A stretch of 64,000 nt of DNA, taken from assembly GCA_028015205.1 (NCBI GenBank), contig CM051518.1:28648501-28712500 (forward strand), read 5' to 3'. Below are positions 22,131 through 34,309 of this stretch, piece after piece. The translations under genes and the position numbers were made by a program. The DNA comes from Mytilisepta virgata (lineage: Eukaryota; Mollusca; Bivalvia; Mytilida; Mytilidae). The notes below the pieces were generated by a model that saw only the letters and a list, made by a program, of their open reading frames with translations, did no database searches and was not told the origin of the DNA. How positions within the stretch are numbered: position 1 is the first letter of the stretch; every line of letters begins with the position of its first letter.

Positions 22131-24900
22131 AACGAGTTTTTGACTGCACATTAATTTGTATTACAAAACTGGCCAACGGAACGAGTATAAACATGGATCA
22201 CTGGGGGGAAGTGACGTACATCCCACATAATTTTGAACCTATGTCGGTGAAAACAACAAATGCACAGAATATAAGTTTCCAGAAGGCTCAAGCTGACAGA
22301 AATTGGGTTTTCATCTTTTTGATTGATGAAAAATTACTGCATTCCTATTTTAGAGGACAGTATGCTTTTAATTCCGTTTCACTTAGATAGGATGGTGATG
22401 CGTGTAAATTAAAAACTGTATAAATATGATTTCTAGGTACACTTCTAAAAATTGATATAATTCGGCAGTTTTCTAAGATAGAAAATGCACTGATCTTTGT
22501 CTATCAAAACGTCAATCACCGTCAATAAGAGACCATGCGAAAGTTCTATTCTGTGCATTTGTTGTTTTCACGGACATTGTTCCAAAATTATATGGACTGT
22601 ACGTAACATAAGTTACGAAACGCCGCTTTCACCCGGTGATAGATTAGGGGAAAAATGTTTTAAATTCAGTATGTCTCTTTGCAACATATGTACTAAAATG
22701 GCAAAAAATCGAAAAATACAGACTGAATCGGAAAAAATAAACAATTTCATAACAGTTAAAGTATTATTTTCACACTTGTATTTTAATACTAGCAACATGG
22801 CCATATTGTATGCTACCAATGCAATATTTTCATACACAAAATGTGCATGTATCATCGAATTACTACTTATCGGTTCTGCTAAACGTGAAAAATGAATCCA
22901 TTTGCATTTTCATTTATGTACAATATTAATTATTGTTTTTTGAGTTTTCAGTGTTTATTTGTTGTGCTTGTGGTTGTTCATTCGTCTTCCCGGGTTTGTC
23001 TGTCCAATGGACTACAGTTTTTTATTTGCTCCTTAGGTATATTTGTCCTCTCTTTTACATGTATAACTAAATTTTCTAACAAGTAAGTTTTATATATTCG
23101 AAGGAGACCAAATGATTCCAAATATGTTATGGTTTAGATTCCATTTTTTAATTGATACGATTAAAAGACACACACAAAAATAAGACACTGGAAAATGGCG
23201 ACATGTTTATCAATCAACATCGTTGTACCAAATAAACCTTTTCCGTATAAACAAATTTATTTGAAAAGAAAATAATATTTTCCTTACAAAAAACCTCAGC
23301 ACTATATATCTGTCACAATGACGAGACAGTATCTAGATCTTACTGGTATTTTGTTAAGTTATTAGTATCTTTATTTTAAAAAGTACACCAGGTCGTCCGG
23401 TGAAAATGGATTAATAATACCTTGTGTAGGACTTTTTACATTATATTTAGTTTATTTTTGTGCTGACAGAGTTTTAATCAGTATTTGTTATCTATGGCAG
23501 ATACTCTTTCGCCATCGCCATAACTCGCATATATTTTGGGAAAGATCCCAAGCAAGAGTAAAAATATCACCTGTATTTATCTTTATAAACCCCCTTTCAC
23601 CTACAAAGATGGATCAATAATGTTGGCATACCCTTATATAACTTCTTAAGGTCTCCCCTTCAAATAAAACGATAAATGAAAGAAACTTGTATATGCTTAA
23701 AAAAGGAACAAGGTGTTCATCAGTTTTGCTGATAAATTTACAGAACAATTACGCTTTATCCTTGGATGTCCTTTGGCTTTACTTCAAAATAAAACTACCC
23801 TAGAGCTCTGTCGGAGTTTATTTTTAATAGAATGCAAAATTTATGATCTTCACCTTTCAAGCAGTAAGGTAACCAGGGGTTGGGGGAGGGCGAGGGGTTA
23901 ATGCTTGTAAGAAACTAACCAATATAATTACAAGAAAGCAAAAAAATGTATTGCTGCTCTCCTCCTTGAAATGTAAGGTCCGTAACACTTTGCAAAAAGC
24001 TCACTCTCTACACCAAGATGACTCTTGCTGTCATTCTAAATACATGATACCTAGGAGGTGTAGGCTTGATTGTAGCAAATCAATTTTACATATATATACG
24101 AAGTGGTTTTGTATTAACCGTCAAACGATGTTCAATTGCATTTTGAGCTCATCAAAACATCATGGTTGAAAGTTTTTTTAAAAACTAAAAAATTAATATT
24201 AGCATTATATGACAATCATCTTTAAAGAAAAAATATGTTTAAGGTTTCGTAGGAATTTATTAAATATTTGACTACAATGTAGAACAGTCCGTTTGGCTAC
24301 AAATTATTTGATACTGACGTAATGCGCCGGTCTAGCTTCATATGTGAATCATTATTATATTCTCCTGCGTCATCATAACAACTATACAGCAAGGACATAT
24401 TTATTATTTTTGACAACTTTTTTGTTTACTTGGTTTATTTTCATAAAATATGGGATGACCATCGTTATTGTGTGACCACATGGTCGTCAAAATTTTATTA
24501 AATAAAAAACTATAATGATTTGCACTTTATATACCTACTTTACATTGGTATATATGTTATGATACAAATTATACACTAATTTTAATTTTTATGCGGTATT
24601 ATAATTATGATCAAGCCGCCGATACAATGTTAAAACCACAATCTAAACTGTCATAGAGAGCTGTTGAAAAATCTGTCATTATTTATAAAACGTTTAAGTT
24701 ATGTTTTCAAATAATATGCTGAAATTTTTATGAAGTGATGGCTACTTTTGCATTATCATATCATCCGCATCCTCTGTGTTTTTTTTTTCATGTTTTTTTC
24801 CCTTTGTTTTTCTTTCCATTGGTGTAGGTTTGTATTATCCTTATGTTATTATCTGTTTATATGTTGAATGCTTTTCATTGTATGCTCATGTTGCACTCTG
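22131..24900. other. AT-rich intergenic region, no gene seen
   Basis: Several open frames of 60-130 codons occur here, but none has recognisable motifs or a partner exon, and composition is like the surrounding spacer. Confidence 0.5.
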
Positions 24901-24950
24901 TGCCTGAGATAGCAAATAAAATCAATCAAATCAATCAAAATCAATCTAAA
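24901..24950 (+). repeat. Likely 3' tail of a retroposon
   Basis: GCCTGAGATAGCAAATAAA is followed by repeated ATCA units (to about 24948). An AATAAA signal running into a short tandem tail is typical of a LINE or SINE 3' end. The body upstream is too decayed to classify. Confidence 0.4.
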
Positions 24951-25005
24951 CGACTAAATGGTCCAAAAGCTAGAATAAAGGGAAATATCAGTTTGCGCCA
25001 GTTTG

Positions 25006-25898
25006 ACGTCCTTTTACGCCACAACTTAATTGCGCCAGTATATCAATTGCGCCAACATATTTTTTGAGAGGGTAAGATCATTTGCGCCAATAAATAATGA
25101 ATCCTATTGCGCCACTTATATTAATGTTTTAAGAAAATGAATTGAATTTTTGTAAATGCTGAATTATTGACTCCCCTCCTCCTTTATCCGGGCTTGGGAC
25201 CGGCAGTTTATTTTCACAGGCGGAGTTACAGTCATTTTTTACTTTATTTTTTAATAAGTGAGAAATCAATTTAAAAGGGTATTTACAACATATGTAAAAC
25301 TTAAACAGTTTCTAACTTTCTAACATTTGTTTCATGGGTATGGTCCAAAGATCCACTGAGTACCGTGACACATTGCTCATCAGTATAGACAGTTGCTGGA
25401 CACGTTATTGTAGTACATCTCCATCTTATTTCCCCACTCTTTTTCACAAAGGCTTGTCGGAATTTGTGATCCTCTGTTGAAATTACAGGTTTTCCTTTAT
25501 TAGATTCTAACTTCTGTATTGTGACATCCATGGTCAATGATAAACTGAGAAGATTGATTTTATGAAATCTCAGTGAGCACTTTTCGTTTTTCAAAAATTT
25601 ACGTAAAATTTATCTTACCATGTGACATTACTTTTAATCTTTTCATTAATAAGTATCCTATACTTTCAACTTCTTTTATTCAGTAATAATTAATTTAGTT
25701 AGGGGGGATCTTTCACAAAAACTATTTACCACTGAATGTTTATTCCCTGCAATAACATTGATCTTTTGGTGAAAGTAAAAATCAGTACAGGTAAACTGGG
25801 GCAAATAAGTTCCGAAAACTGGCGCAATTAAAACCACCAAAATACAAATATGTGGCGCAATTGATACCTCCAAAAATATGCAATTGGCGCAAAAGGAC
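25006..25898. mobile_element. Mutator-like relic with GCGCC-rich inverted ends
   Basis: The left end (GTCCTTTTACGCCA then repeated AATTGCGCCA) and the right end, read in reverse (GTCCTTTTGCGCCA then repeated AATTGCGCCA), are imperfect inverted repeats with several GCGCCA motifs each (left about 25008-25115, right about 25820-25898). Between them on the minus strand lies a FLYWCH zinc-finger fragment, a domain common in MULE transposases. No transposase catalytic core is present, so this is a relic or non-autonomous derivative. Target duplications are not resolved. Confidence 0.6.
25301..25594 (-). pseudogene. FLYWCH-type zinc finger fragment
   Basis: The 97-codon minus-strand frame contains, after about residue 30, a GKPVIS, FRQAFVKK, IRWRC, CPATVY and DHTHETN series, the spacing of a FLYWCH zinc finger (W-x-C, C, then H-x-H). 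These domains bind DNA in Mutator-like transposases and some host factors. The frame stops soon after the finger and no DDE core follows, so I read it as a transposase remnant rather than a host gene. The real start is uncertain; the domain needs only the downstream part. Confidence 0.6.
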
Positions 25899-25899
25899 T

Positions 25900-27265
25900 C
25901 TTCCCAGAATAAAAACCAACTGAGATGTTTAATTGATTTATAGTTTGTTTTTTAATCTAATGTTGTGATTTGGGATTCCCTATTAGTAATATTTTACAAT
26001 AATAATTTACCTATGCACTCATATTTAAAATGGTTTTAAAAAAGTGTGCACTGAATACCACTAAGAAAACTAGCAGTATGATGTCACATTTGAGTGTGTT
26101 ATAGAACATCGATGGTGAGATCTAAAGGATTTGCTACATGTACTTTAAATACATTGTTTGAATAAAGAACAGAATATTACAGTCGCCATCTATTCCTATG
26201 GTGTATTATTGTGAGCATAATTTATTTAGTCAGACTGTCGTCTAAAATACCTGTTGTCACAAGGTTGAAACAATGAACAGGAAGAATGAATAAAAAACTC
26301 CATCCATATCGAATAACAAGATAGTCACAGATTCATCATGTATTTATAAAACAACTTAATACATACATATAATTTTGTATAATCTACATTATTTTTTTAT
26401 ATTTTCTTGATACTTTATGTTTTGTCATATTGAACTTCATTGTATGTACTGGCATAAACTGATGATTTCGATGGTATCGAGTGACTTATCTTTTTTAGCC
26501 AAAACTGGACTAAAATGTCATGTGAGCTTGTGTCCGTCGTCTTAAATTTTCATTTCTTCCAGAGAATGATTAAACGAAATGAATACAATATTATGTAGAA
26601 ATGGTCTTTTAAAAAAACCCTGACAATGTGTCATTTCGCTACATGGACACTAAACCCAAAGTGAATCGTCTTCAAATCAACTTTGCCAATGTAGTGATTG
26701 TATATCCTACGAAAAATGTATTAAAATTTCTTCTCAAGAACTAAGGAATGGAATCACCAATCATGCATGTCAGAGTGATTTAATACGTTGCCAAAATACT
26801 CTTTCAAAATATCGTATCTTTCCAAAATTAATCTATTTGAGAAATTTCAGACTCTAATGAGTCATTTATTGAATTTTGTTATTTGATGTACTCATCACAT
26901 TTGTCACCAGTACTAAAGTCCACACAAGTTGTCAGGATAATTCTAAACTGATCTGGAGTAACCATCTTAACGGCTGCCAGTCAGTTCTGGAACTATTTTG
27001 TATGAGAGCTGCACTAAATATTTCTTCGGAAAAGCAGCTCTGTTCTATACAATTTCTTCATATTAGTATATAATTAAACAACTATATATTATTTCATATG
27101 TTTTTATCCAAAATATCTAATAGTGGTGTTTTATTTCATGTTTTAAATGGTATACAGAGAACACGGTCTTATACCTAATGGCCACTGTATGTATAATAAT
27201 GTAGTTTTTTAATAAATGAAACTGATTTAAACTAGACTATGGTGTTACAGACCTACCACAAACTG
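25900..27265. other. Intergenic, no gene seen
   Basis: AT-rich spacer without recognisable exon, RNA or element. Confidence 0.5.
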
Positions 27266-27269
27266 TTCT

Positions 27270-27476
27270 ATGGTAGATGTGTCAGAAAATGATCTAGAGC
27301 AGATCTGTCAGAAACTGTTCTACAAAAATGTTGTTCAGGTTAAAGCCGCTCGAGAGGACTCTTCTGGTCAGGGTCTGTTCAGAAAAGTGGTCAGGAAAAC
27401 TGAGATTTCTCTCGTGACTTTTTTTGACAGTATCTATGAGAGGTTAGAACCGGACACAACTGTACGTCAGGTTTAG
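27270..27476 (+). other. Unrecognised open frame, possible exon fragment
   Basis: This 68-codon frame is less AT-rich than its surroundings and reads as a plausible charged helical protein (DLEQICQKLF, GLFRKVVRKT, FFDSIYERLE). The pattern loosely recalls a death-fold (CARD-like) domain, but no diagnostic residue fixes this. No partner exon was found. A stretch on the minus strand at about 30320-30480 shares short blocks such as GAACTGTTCTA and could be a decayed relative. Confidence 0.25.
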
Positions 27477-27479
27477 TGC

Positions 27480-28267
27480 TCGTATGATATTTTGTGGAAT
27501 GAAAGATTTTTTAGGAGGATGATTATTTATTTTGCAGTACGGAAATATATATTGTGATTGTTAATGTTCATGCACGGTTATGTACAACATAAAATTTAAT
27601 GAGTCCGGAAATAATGCAAGCTGCATGTTTAGAGCTTCTTGCGAAACAATCAATTATTTATTTCCAACATACCCAACCTAATTTAAGATGTCTTAATTCA
27701 AACAATATTTGTAATGATTGAAACTGTGACATCAAAAGTAAAATTATTTGAAATATTTTTCGTCGATATTTCACTGGCCCAAACAATGCAGACACCCATC
27801 TCTTATTTCTCCGACTTTGACAAAAATGTGTGTACCTGTCACCTGTGTCACTTTAAAATGTTAAAATACTTAAAATGAATCAGTTATCTGTCTTTCACGT
27901 ATTATTAGGAAAATATAAACATATTCGGTGACTCTGCAAAATTAGGATACAAAGGATGTAGGTTTAATTTAATCTGAACTTCATTTAGATGTTAAATATT
28001 TAAAATCTCCACTTTTGCCTCGTGGTTCTAACAAAGAAACCGCTAATGTCAACAGCACGTATTTTTGTAAGGTTCATTGGGGAAGATAATACCACCATCT
28101 CTGTACTTATTTATACCTATATAACTGACACCTACTTAATAATTTACGTTAGTCGGAGAGTGGTGAGTCAAAAGGGCTAACTGAAATATGAAGATTTTTA
28201 ACTTACCTGTTATATTTGTAATACTAAACAGAACTGAAGGAAAATTGACAAAATTGTTTCACTTACA
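27480..28267. other. Upstream region of fourth Rho-like gene
   Basis: AT-rich. A TATA-like CTATATAACTG lies at about 28127-28137, some 135 bp before the ATG. GTGAGTCAAAAGGGCTAA (about 28164-28181) resembles GTGAGTTCAAAAGGATTAA (about 34036-34054) upstream of the last Rho-like gene, suggesting that flanks were duplicated together with the genes. Confidence 0.4.
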
Positions 28268-29416
28268 ATGGTTTTGACTGCAATGGATATGGACCATACA
28301 ATAAAGTGTTGTGTGATTGGTGATGGAATGGTTGGGAAGTCATCCTTAGTTAAATGTTTTATCGGAGAAGTTACTTCGGACGATTATGTAGCTACAGTAT
28401 TAGACAATTATTCTGGAGATTTATCATTTATTGGAGAGAAATATAGAATTAGTATATCAGATTCTACTGGAGAGGTTAGTATTGTTCTCTATCTTCAAAT
28501 GTCTTTTTTTTTGTATTATCAGCATAAAACAATTGCTTTGAAATAAAAAAAAAATTTAACATTTAACCCTTGGATTGTTTAAGTCAAAGTAAGTTTTCCA
28601 AATTGAGGAAAAAAATCTCATTTCACTGCAAGTTTAAAACTGCCCCTTTGAGATGCATCACTCGATGGAGCAAGATTAAAGACTGTTGGATGAAACACTC
28701 TTTTTGAAAAAAAAAGATTGTGAGAATTGAATCACTAGTTTGTTGATTCTGTTTTACGGCAATTAAAACTTGTATGGCTTTGGAGGGTGGGGGTGAGGGA
28801 GGGGGACGTATGATTAAATTGAATATAAGTTTAAGCTTGATTATATAATTAAAATACAGCCAATCCGTTCAATTAAGTATCAAGGATTGAAAAAGATATT
28901 TAAGAATATACGTTTTTTAAAAAAAAATGTGTTTGTCCTGAAATTAATCGTTAACTATTGCAACATTAATCTATAAATCCAGCAACCATTAAACTGGTTT
29001 TTTTTAATACTGACTACATCAGTATGTTATTTTTTTTTCAGCATGAGAATAACGAGTTACGTTGTTCCTGTTACAAAACTACGGATGTGTTCGTTATATG
29101 CTACAGTGTAACAGACCAAGAATCGTTTGATAATGTTAAAAACTTCTGGTTACCGGAGATAAGGCGTGTGGCAGGAAATAAACTTCCAATTATTCTTGTT
29201 GCTACACAAACGGATACTCGGGGAAAGGATGGACAAAAATCTATATCTAAATTCGAAGGACTTGAATTGGCAGATGAAATTGGTGCCGAACATTTTACAG
29301 AGTGTTCATCTGTGTCAAAGAAAGGAATCCCAAAAGTATTTGAATATTCAATACATTCCGTGTTAAAATACAAGAAAACGAAGTCTAATATTGTAAGACG
29401 TTTAATAGGAAAATAG
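28268..29416 (+). CDS. Rho-family small GTPase with altered G3 (DSTGE)
   Basis: Exons 28268-28474 and 29042-29416 join in phase 0 (GAG|gttagt ... cag|CAT) to give 193 residues from the first Met; a second in-frame Met five codons later (28283) could equally be used. G1 is GDGMVGKS, switch I YVATVLDNYSG is closest of the five to Rac, G3 is DSTGE (catalytic Gln replaced by Glu), G4 is TQTD and G5 is CSS. The C-terminus (SNIVRRLIGK) is basic-hydrophobic and has no CAAX. AATAAA lies at 29499-29504. The Gln-to-Glu change at the position of Ras Gln61 should reduce GTP hydrolysis; that is family knowledge applied here. Confidence 0.87.
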
Positions 29417-29509
29417 TGTCCCCTTTATTTAATTTTTTATCACTGCCTGCGAGTCTTTCTGCTATTATAAGTATTTTTCAAGAAAATAATACATATCAAA
29501 TAAAACCTA

Positions 29510-32500
29510 CAATATCTTAAAGTTTTCCATTGTAAATTGCTGAATATCATGGTTGATGTCAATGAAACACAAAGGAAATCCTTTGCATACACATACATAT
29601 ATGATATAAAAAATACATGTATTATACAGTTACCAGTTCATCTAAAGAAACATAAGGTGACCTGTTAATGATCTCTGTAACAGGAAAGTACATGTCATGT
29701 CCATTTTCTTAAAATATTCGGAAGAATACATTCACAACTAAGTGCTCTCAGTTAAGTCTGGTTAAAGTACATTGCACCGAACTGGGCCTCTCGGTTTTCG
29801 ATAAATAACAAACGTTTGAAAGCTTGGTGACTAAAATTGTTGACAAATTTCTGAAAACGGAAGTTTCCGGCAACTATGCTTTATATATGAACCAGAAGAC
29901 TTTCCCATTTAAGTTTTACATAATTTTACGTACCTGTATTTACCTGCAACCCTTTTGAATAATGGAGCGATCCAACTGTAAACCGTTAGAAAGTTGAATT
30001 TTATACTGTATAACACAAAATTGGGTTGGTATAGGATGAAACAGAACCGGATAAAAGTTACCGGTAGTTTTGGAGAACACTTTTACCTAATTTTTACCAA
30101 CGTGTATTGCTATAGATTGCAAAAATATAGAAAATGTGAGAGACTCAGTTCGATGCAACGTACTTCAATACACATGTAGACATATATATTAATACGTGAA
30201 AAAAATTAAATCAGTAAAAATACAGTTTCCTTGTCCTTATTTCTTAATGCTTGCTAACATTTCTACCTTCTCGTGGAAATTGTAAGAAAATAATAGTAGA
30301 ATTGGTCTATCAGTGTTATCCTCACTAACTCCTGACTATTTCAAACCATTTTCGACTGGAGTAGATCTCCCACAAGTCACTTTAACTCTCTTCCGGAACA
30401 TTTTACGACAAATTGTTCTAGAACAGTTCATAGTAGCTCTCATCTAGACCATGTTTGAAACACTCTCTTTTAGAGCAGTCCAGTTTCTCAATATAAAATA
30501 TATATATCTACTCCTATAATTAGGAAATATTTGTGTATAGCACTCTATACATCGTTATGCTTTGAATATAACATTGGTAAATTAAGAAAACCTAGTTCGT
30601 CTGTTCCCCAAAATGACTCTATAAAATTGATATCCAAAAAATGTGGCCAGTGAGGATTTAAATCTAGGTCAGAATGACCTACATCTTGTTGGATGATTGC
30701 CTCCTTCTTCAGATCTATCTGCATAAAAGATTATATGATTCGGTCTATTATAGTACATGAGATACGAGCTTGGACGTAAAGCTCAACCAGAGTTGGTGAA
30801 GCGTGAAATCTAGATGACGTCCGCCGACGCAGGTAGGAGAATCCCTTTCTCATTCGTAGAGACGAAGTAAAAATCACAGGTTGTGTGCATAATAGGTATC
30901 TATGCATGTTATATTGTGTAATTTTGTTATGCTACCTCGAATCAATGTTTTTCTGTATCGTCGATTTACGTTGTTCTTCAGGTCTAAAATGTTGAAAACA
31001 AAACAAGTAGTGGAAGAGCAAATTTAAAAATGCCGAACGGTTAAACTCAAAACAATCTAAGGAGTAGATACGCCTTAGCTTTAACACAATTTAACATTTT
31101 TAGAATTGTAACAGTAAAGGATCAATTTGGGGCTAGAAAGTGATATTTTAGGAGAATTGGGGTTCTGTTGATGATGGATGCTATCTTGAATGTGCAGTGG
31201 GGTAAGAGAGTGTTTACACATGTTTAAGGCTTCACTGTGGCTTTAAGAAAAACTTTTCCTTTGATTCAATCTTTGTAAAGTGCTTGTGAGAATTTTGTTC
31301 CAAGATTTCAACCAGCTTATCCTTTATTGTAATTAAATGAATTATTACCTTTCAGTGGACAAGTAATGTACATTTAAATGGGAACGTACGAATGTTCTTT
31401 GCTTGTTTATCAGCACACAACCTTAAAACTTAATTGAAATAAAAGTTGCTTCACCACCTCTGTAGGAACTTGAACCTGAAATTAAATGTATACTTGTTAT
31501 ATTCACACAAATGAATATAATTACAGATTTATATTAATACATATTTAGAAATGTTAAAAAGGTTCAATAACCCATTGAAAAAGTTTAGTTTAAAAGCGAA
31601 GATATAATCAATTAAAACTTTGAACTGACATATACAAGGAAAAAATTCTAACAAAAAGCTGTACCAAATTAGAATTGAATAATAACATTTTTAAGATAAA
31701 CAACATATTTCAAATGTCAAAATCGACAGATGTTTGGGTCTATGGCCTCATGAAGCAGGATTGAAGGACATTGAACTCAGAGGTTATTTCTTTTTGCTGA
31801 TACGAAGCTATTTACCTCAGGATACAGTGGATATGTTCTTTCGTTTATTCGTATACTATGGTGGACGGAGAGGCCTTTTCTCGTTTTCGCCTTTGATTTT
31901 TAATGAATCGAAACGCGGAGGCGAAAAGGAGAAATTATTCTCGTTTCACGTTTTCGCTTCAAGAAATATCAAAGGCAAAAACGCGAAATAGCCTCATGGG
32001 GCTACCACAATATATGGTCACTTGTCCATGCAGATCTTTAATAAATTTGTATTCTTTTCTTCTTTCACATTGGACCAAATTTCAGATATGATCCTTATAA
32101 AAATTGGTCCAAATAGTACTGAATTAGAAAAAAATATTCGCGTTCGCAACAGAGACCACTTCTGAAAATGCTATGCTTAATGTTCCTATTTAAACCACAG
32201 GTAATATCGTATCGTGTAAACTGTGTAGATTTGTTTTTTTTTTCTTTTTAGGGAGCTTATTACAAGTGGCTATATATACATCTATCTGTTTTTGAAGATA
32301 TATGGTTTTATGGGATATTGAAATCGAAAATGCATGTAAGTGGGGAAAATAAGAATTGTATAAGTACCATTTCAATTAAAAAGTAAATCTTTTCCCTGAG
32401 GTCAAATGTTATATGTAAAAAAAAATTTCAATATATTGTATTTTCATGCACTGTACAAGATTTGTTATGTCAGCACATTATTGGTTATACCATTGCTCCA

Positions 32501-34232
32501 CCAAAATATAGTTTATGTACTATTTTTACACTTTTGGTGCTATTTTTAAATTATTTCTTTCAGTGGAATTCTGTCAATCACGTTATCAGAATAAAAAGTA
32601 CCATATTAAATGTCTAGATATAGACAAGTTGTCTTTGATCTTGTATTTGTCTTTAAACAAATATATAGAAATAAAGGTCAACTTACAATAGCCATTATTC
32701 CCAAAACAAAAGCATATATTTCAATACGTAAATGAAATATGTTTGAAACAAAGCATGGAATGAAAAGCACCCCCTTTGAGAATGTCCTTTACAACTGATA
32801 TGTTTGTTTATTTGAGGAGGGCAACTACCCCTTGTGTCAAAACATTGTTTACTCTCTGACCAACTCGACCTTGGGTGAATGTCAGCCCGTACGTTTTTTT
32901 TCTTCTTTTTTTTGTTTTTCGGGCAAAAATTGAAACAAAATTGCAACTGAGAAAATGCTTGCCCTTTATATTATTTTGTTTGCCAAATAATTACACATTT
33001 GATACAGAATAATTATTTTGACGACTAAAACGAGCTCATTTCAATGAGACTGATAAACTTCATTTTTCTGATGGAGTGCAAGTATGTGAAATATGTTTGT
33101 GAATTTCGGATAGATTGTACAACTTGACTCAAAGACTTTACAGTAGTATAACCGACAAGTAAAGCTCACTGACTTACCCTGAAAAATTAAACTAATGATA
33201 ATTCGTATATCTAGATTTGGATGCGTTGTTGCAACACTGATTTTTCAAAAAAGCGCCAAGAAACTTGGTCTCAAAACGATATATTTGCCCAACATTGAAA
33301 ATTGAAATATGTCATATGACAGTCTGACCGCGCAGTTTCGGGGGGGGGGGTTCTTAAAAAGTCCTTTCATACCTATTTTGATGCACAAGATGCGTACATT
33401 TCGATTTACGACTCGTCAGTTGTGTTCCAAGGCCTAAAATATTTAAATAAAACAACAACAATAATCTAAAATGCCAAAATGACCAAAGAGAAAAGCGAAA
33501 ACCACACAAGCACAGAGCTATGCACGAGGGAAATACTTCTTTGTTTTCACAAAATTTAACGTTTTTGTAACAGTAAATTAAAGTATCAATTCGGGGCTAG
33601 TATCGAAATTTAGTTTAAAAATATCTTATTTGCAATAATGTGCAAAATTGATAAGACACAAGTTATGCAAACTTATGAAATCTCCGGCAGTACAATATAT
33701 TACAATAATATAAGATACACCGAGAAATAGAGGTTAGTTGAACGTAAAGTCTAAATTTTTTATTTGGTCTGGCAGATTTCTATTCCTATATTTATAGGAA
33801 CGCCATTTTAAACTGCTCATATTCATTTTAAACATGTTTAGTATGTAAAATTTCACACGATTGTGTTCCTACAGACAACGTTTATTTGCACCTCGCCGAA
33901 GTTTAACTGGGGGCTGTATTGTACCGTCTGCCTCCACCAAAATCCATGGGAGGTTCATGTTTCGATAATATATCGTATTACTATTCTCTGTGGAGGACCT
34001 TGTAAGTGTTAGAATATTGTTTGATAGGTGTTTAGTGAGTTCAAAAGGATTAATGACGTGAAGACACTTTTCTTTTCATTAAAATCTATTAAATGACACA
34101 TTGGATAATGTCTTACCACGATCAACCAACACAAAGCTTTTGAAAATCACTCAGCTAGGGGTGTTGACAGTGTGGCGAAAATAAAAACAATAACAATGCT
34201 GGAGGCATAACCAACAGTGAGCTTGTTAAGGG
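29510..34232. other. AT-rich intergenic region with decayed repeats
   Basis: No gene is recognised. It contains fragments of the interspersed repeat seen at 9213-9575 (minus strand, about 30953-30992 and 33390-33442). A pair of loosely matching blocks (TAACAGTAAA...CAATTYGGGGCTAG) lies near 31108-31136 and 33566-33601. An imperfect hairpin sits at about 31877-31936 (TTCTCGTTTTCGCCTTTG against a later GGCGAAAAGGAGAA). A G run lies near 33341-33350. Confidence 0.45.
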
Positions 34233-34240
34233 TATAAATA
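34233..34240 (+). promoter_or_regulatory. TATA box of last Rho-like gene
   Basis: TATAAATA lies 77 bp upstream of the ATG at 34310, followed by TGTCATAACATT (34252-34263), shared almost exactly with the promoter at 4089-4100. Confidence 0.55.
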
Positions 34241-34309
34241 CTTCGTGATCATGTCATAACATTATAATATAATCACACGTTCATTAGAACAGTTCTGAAA
34301 AAAGAAAAC

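Noticed and set aside
22193..22895. Two plus-strand frames of 65 and 132 codons as a gene
   Set aside because: No recognisable domain, no splice link between them, and AT-rich composition like the surrounding spacer.
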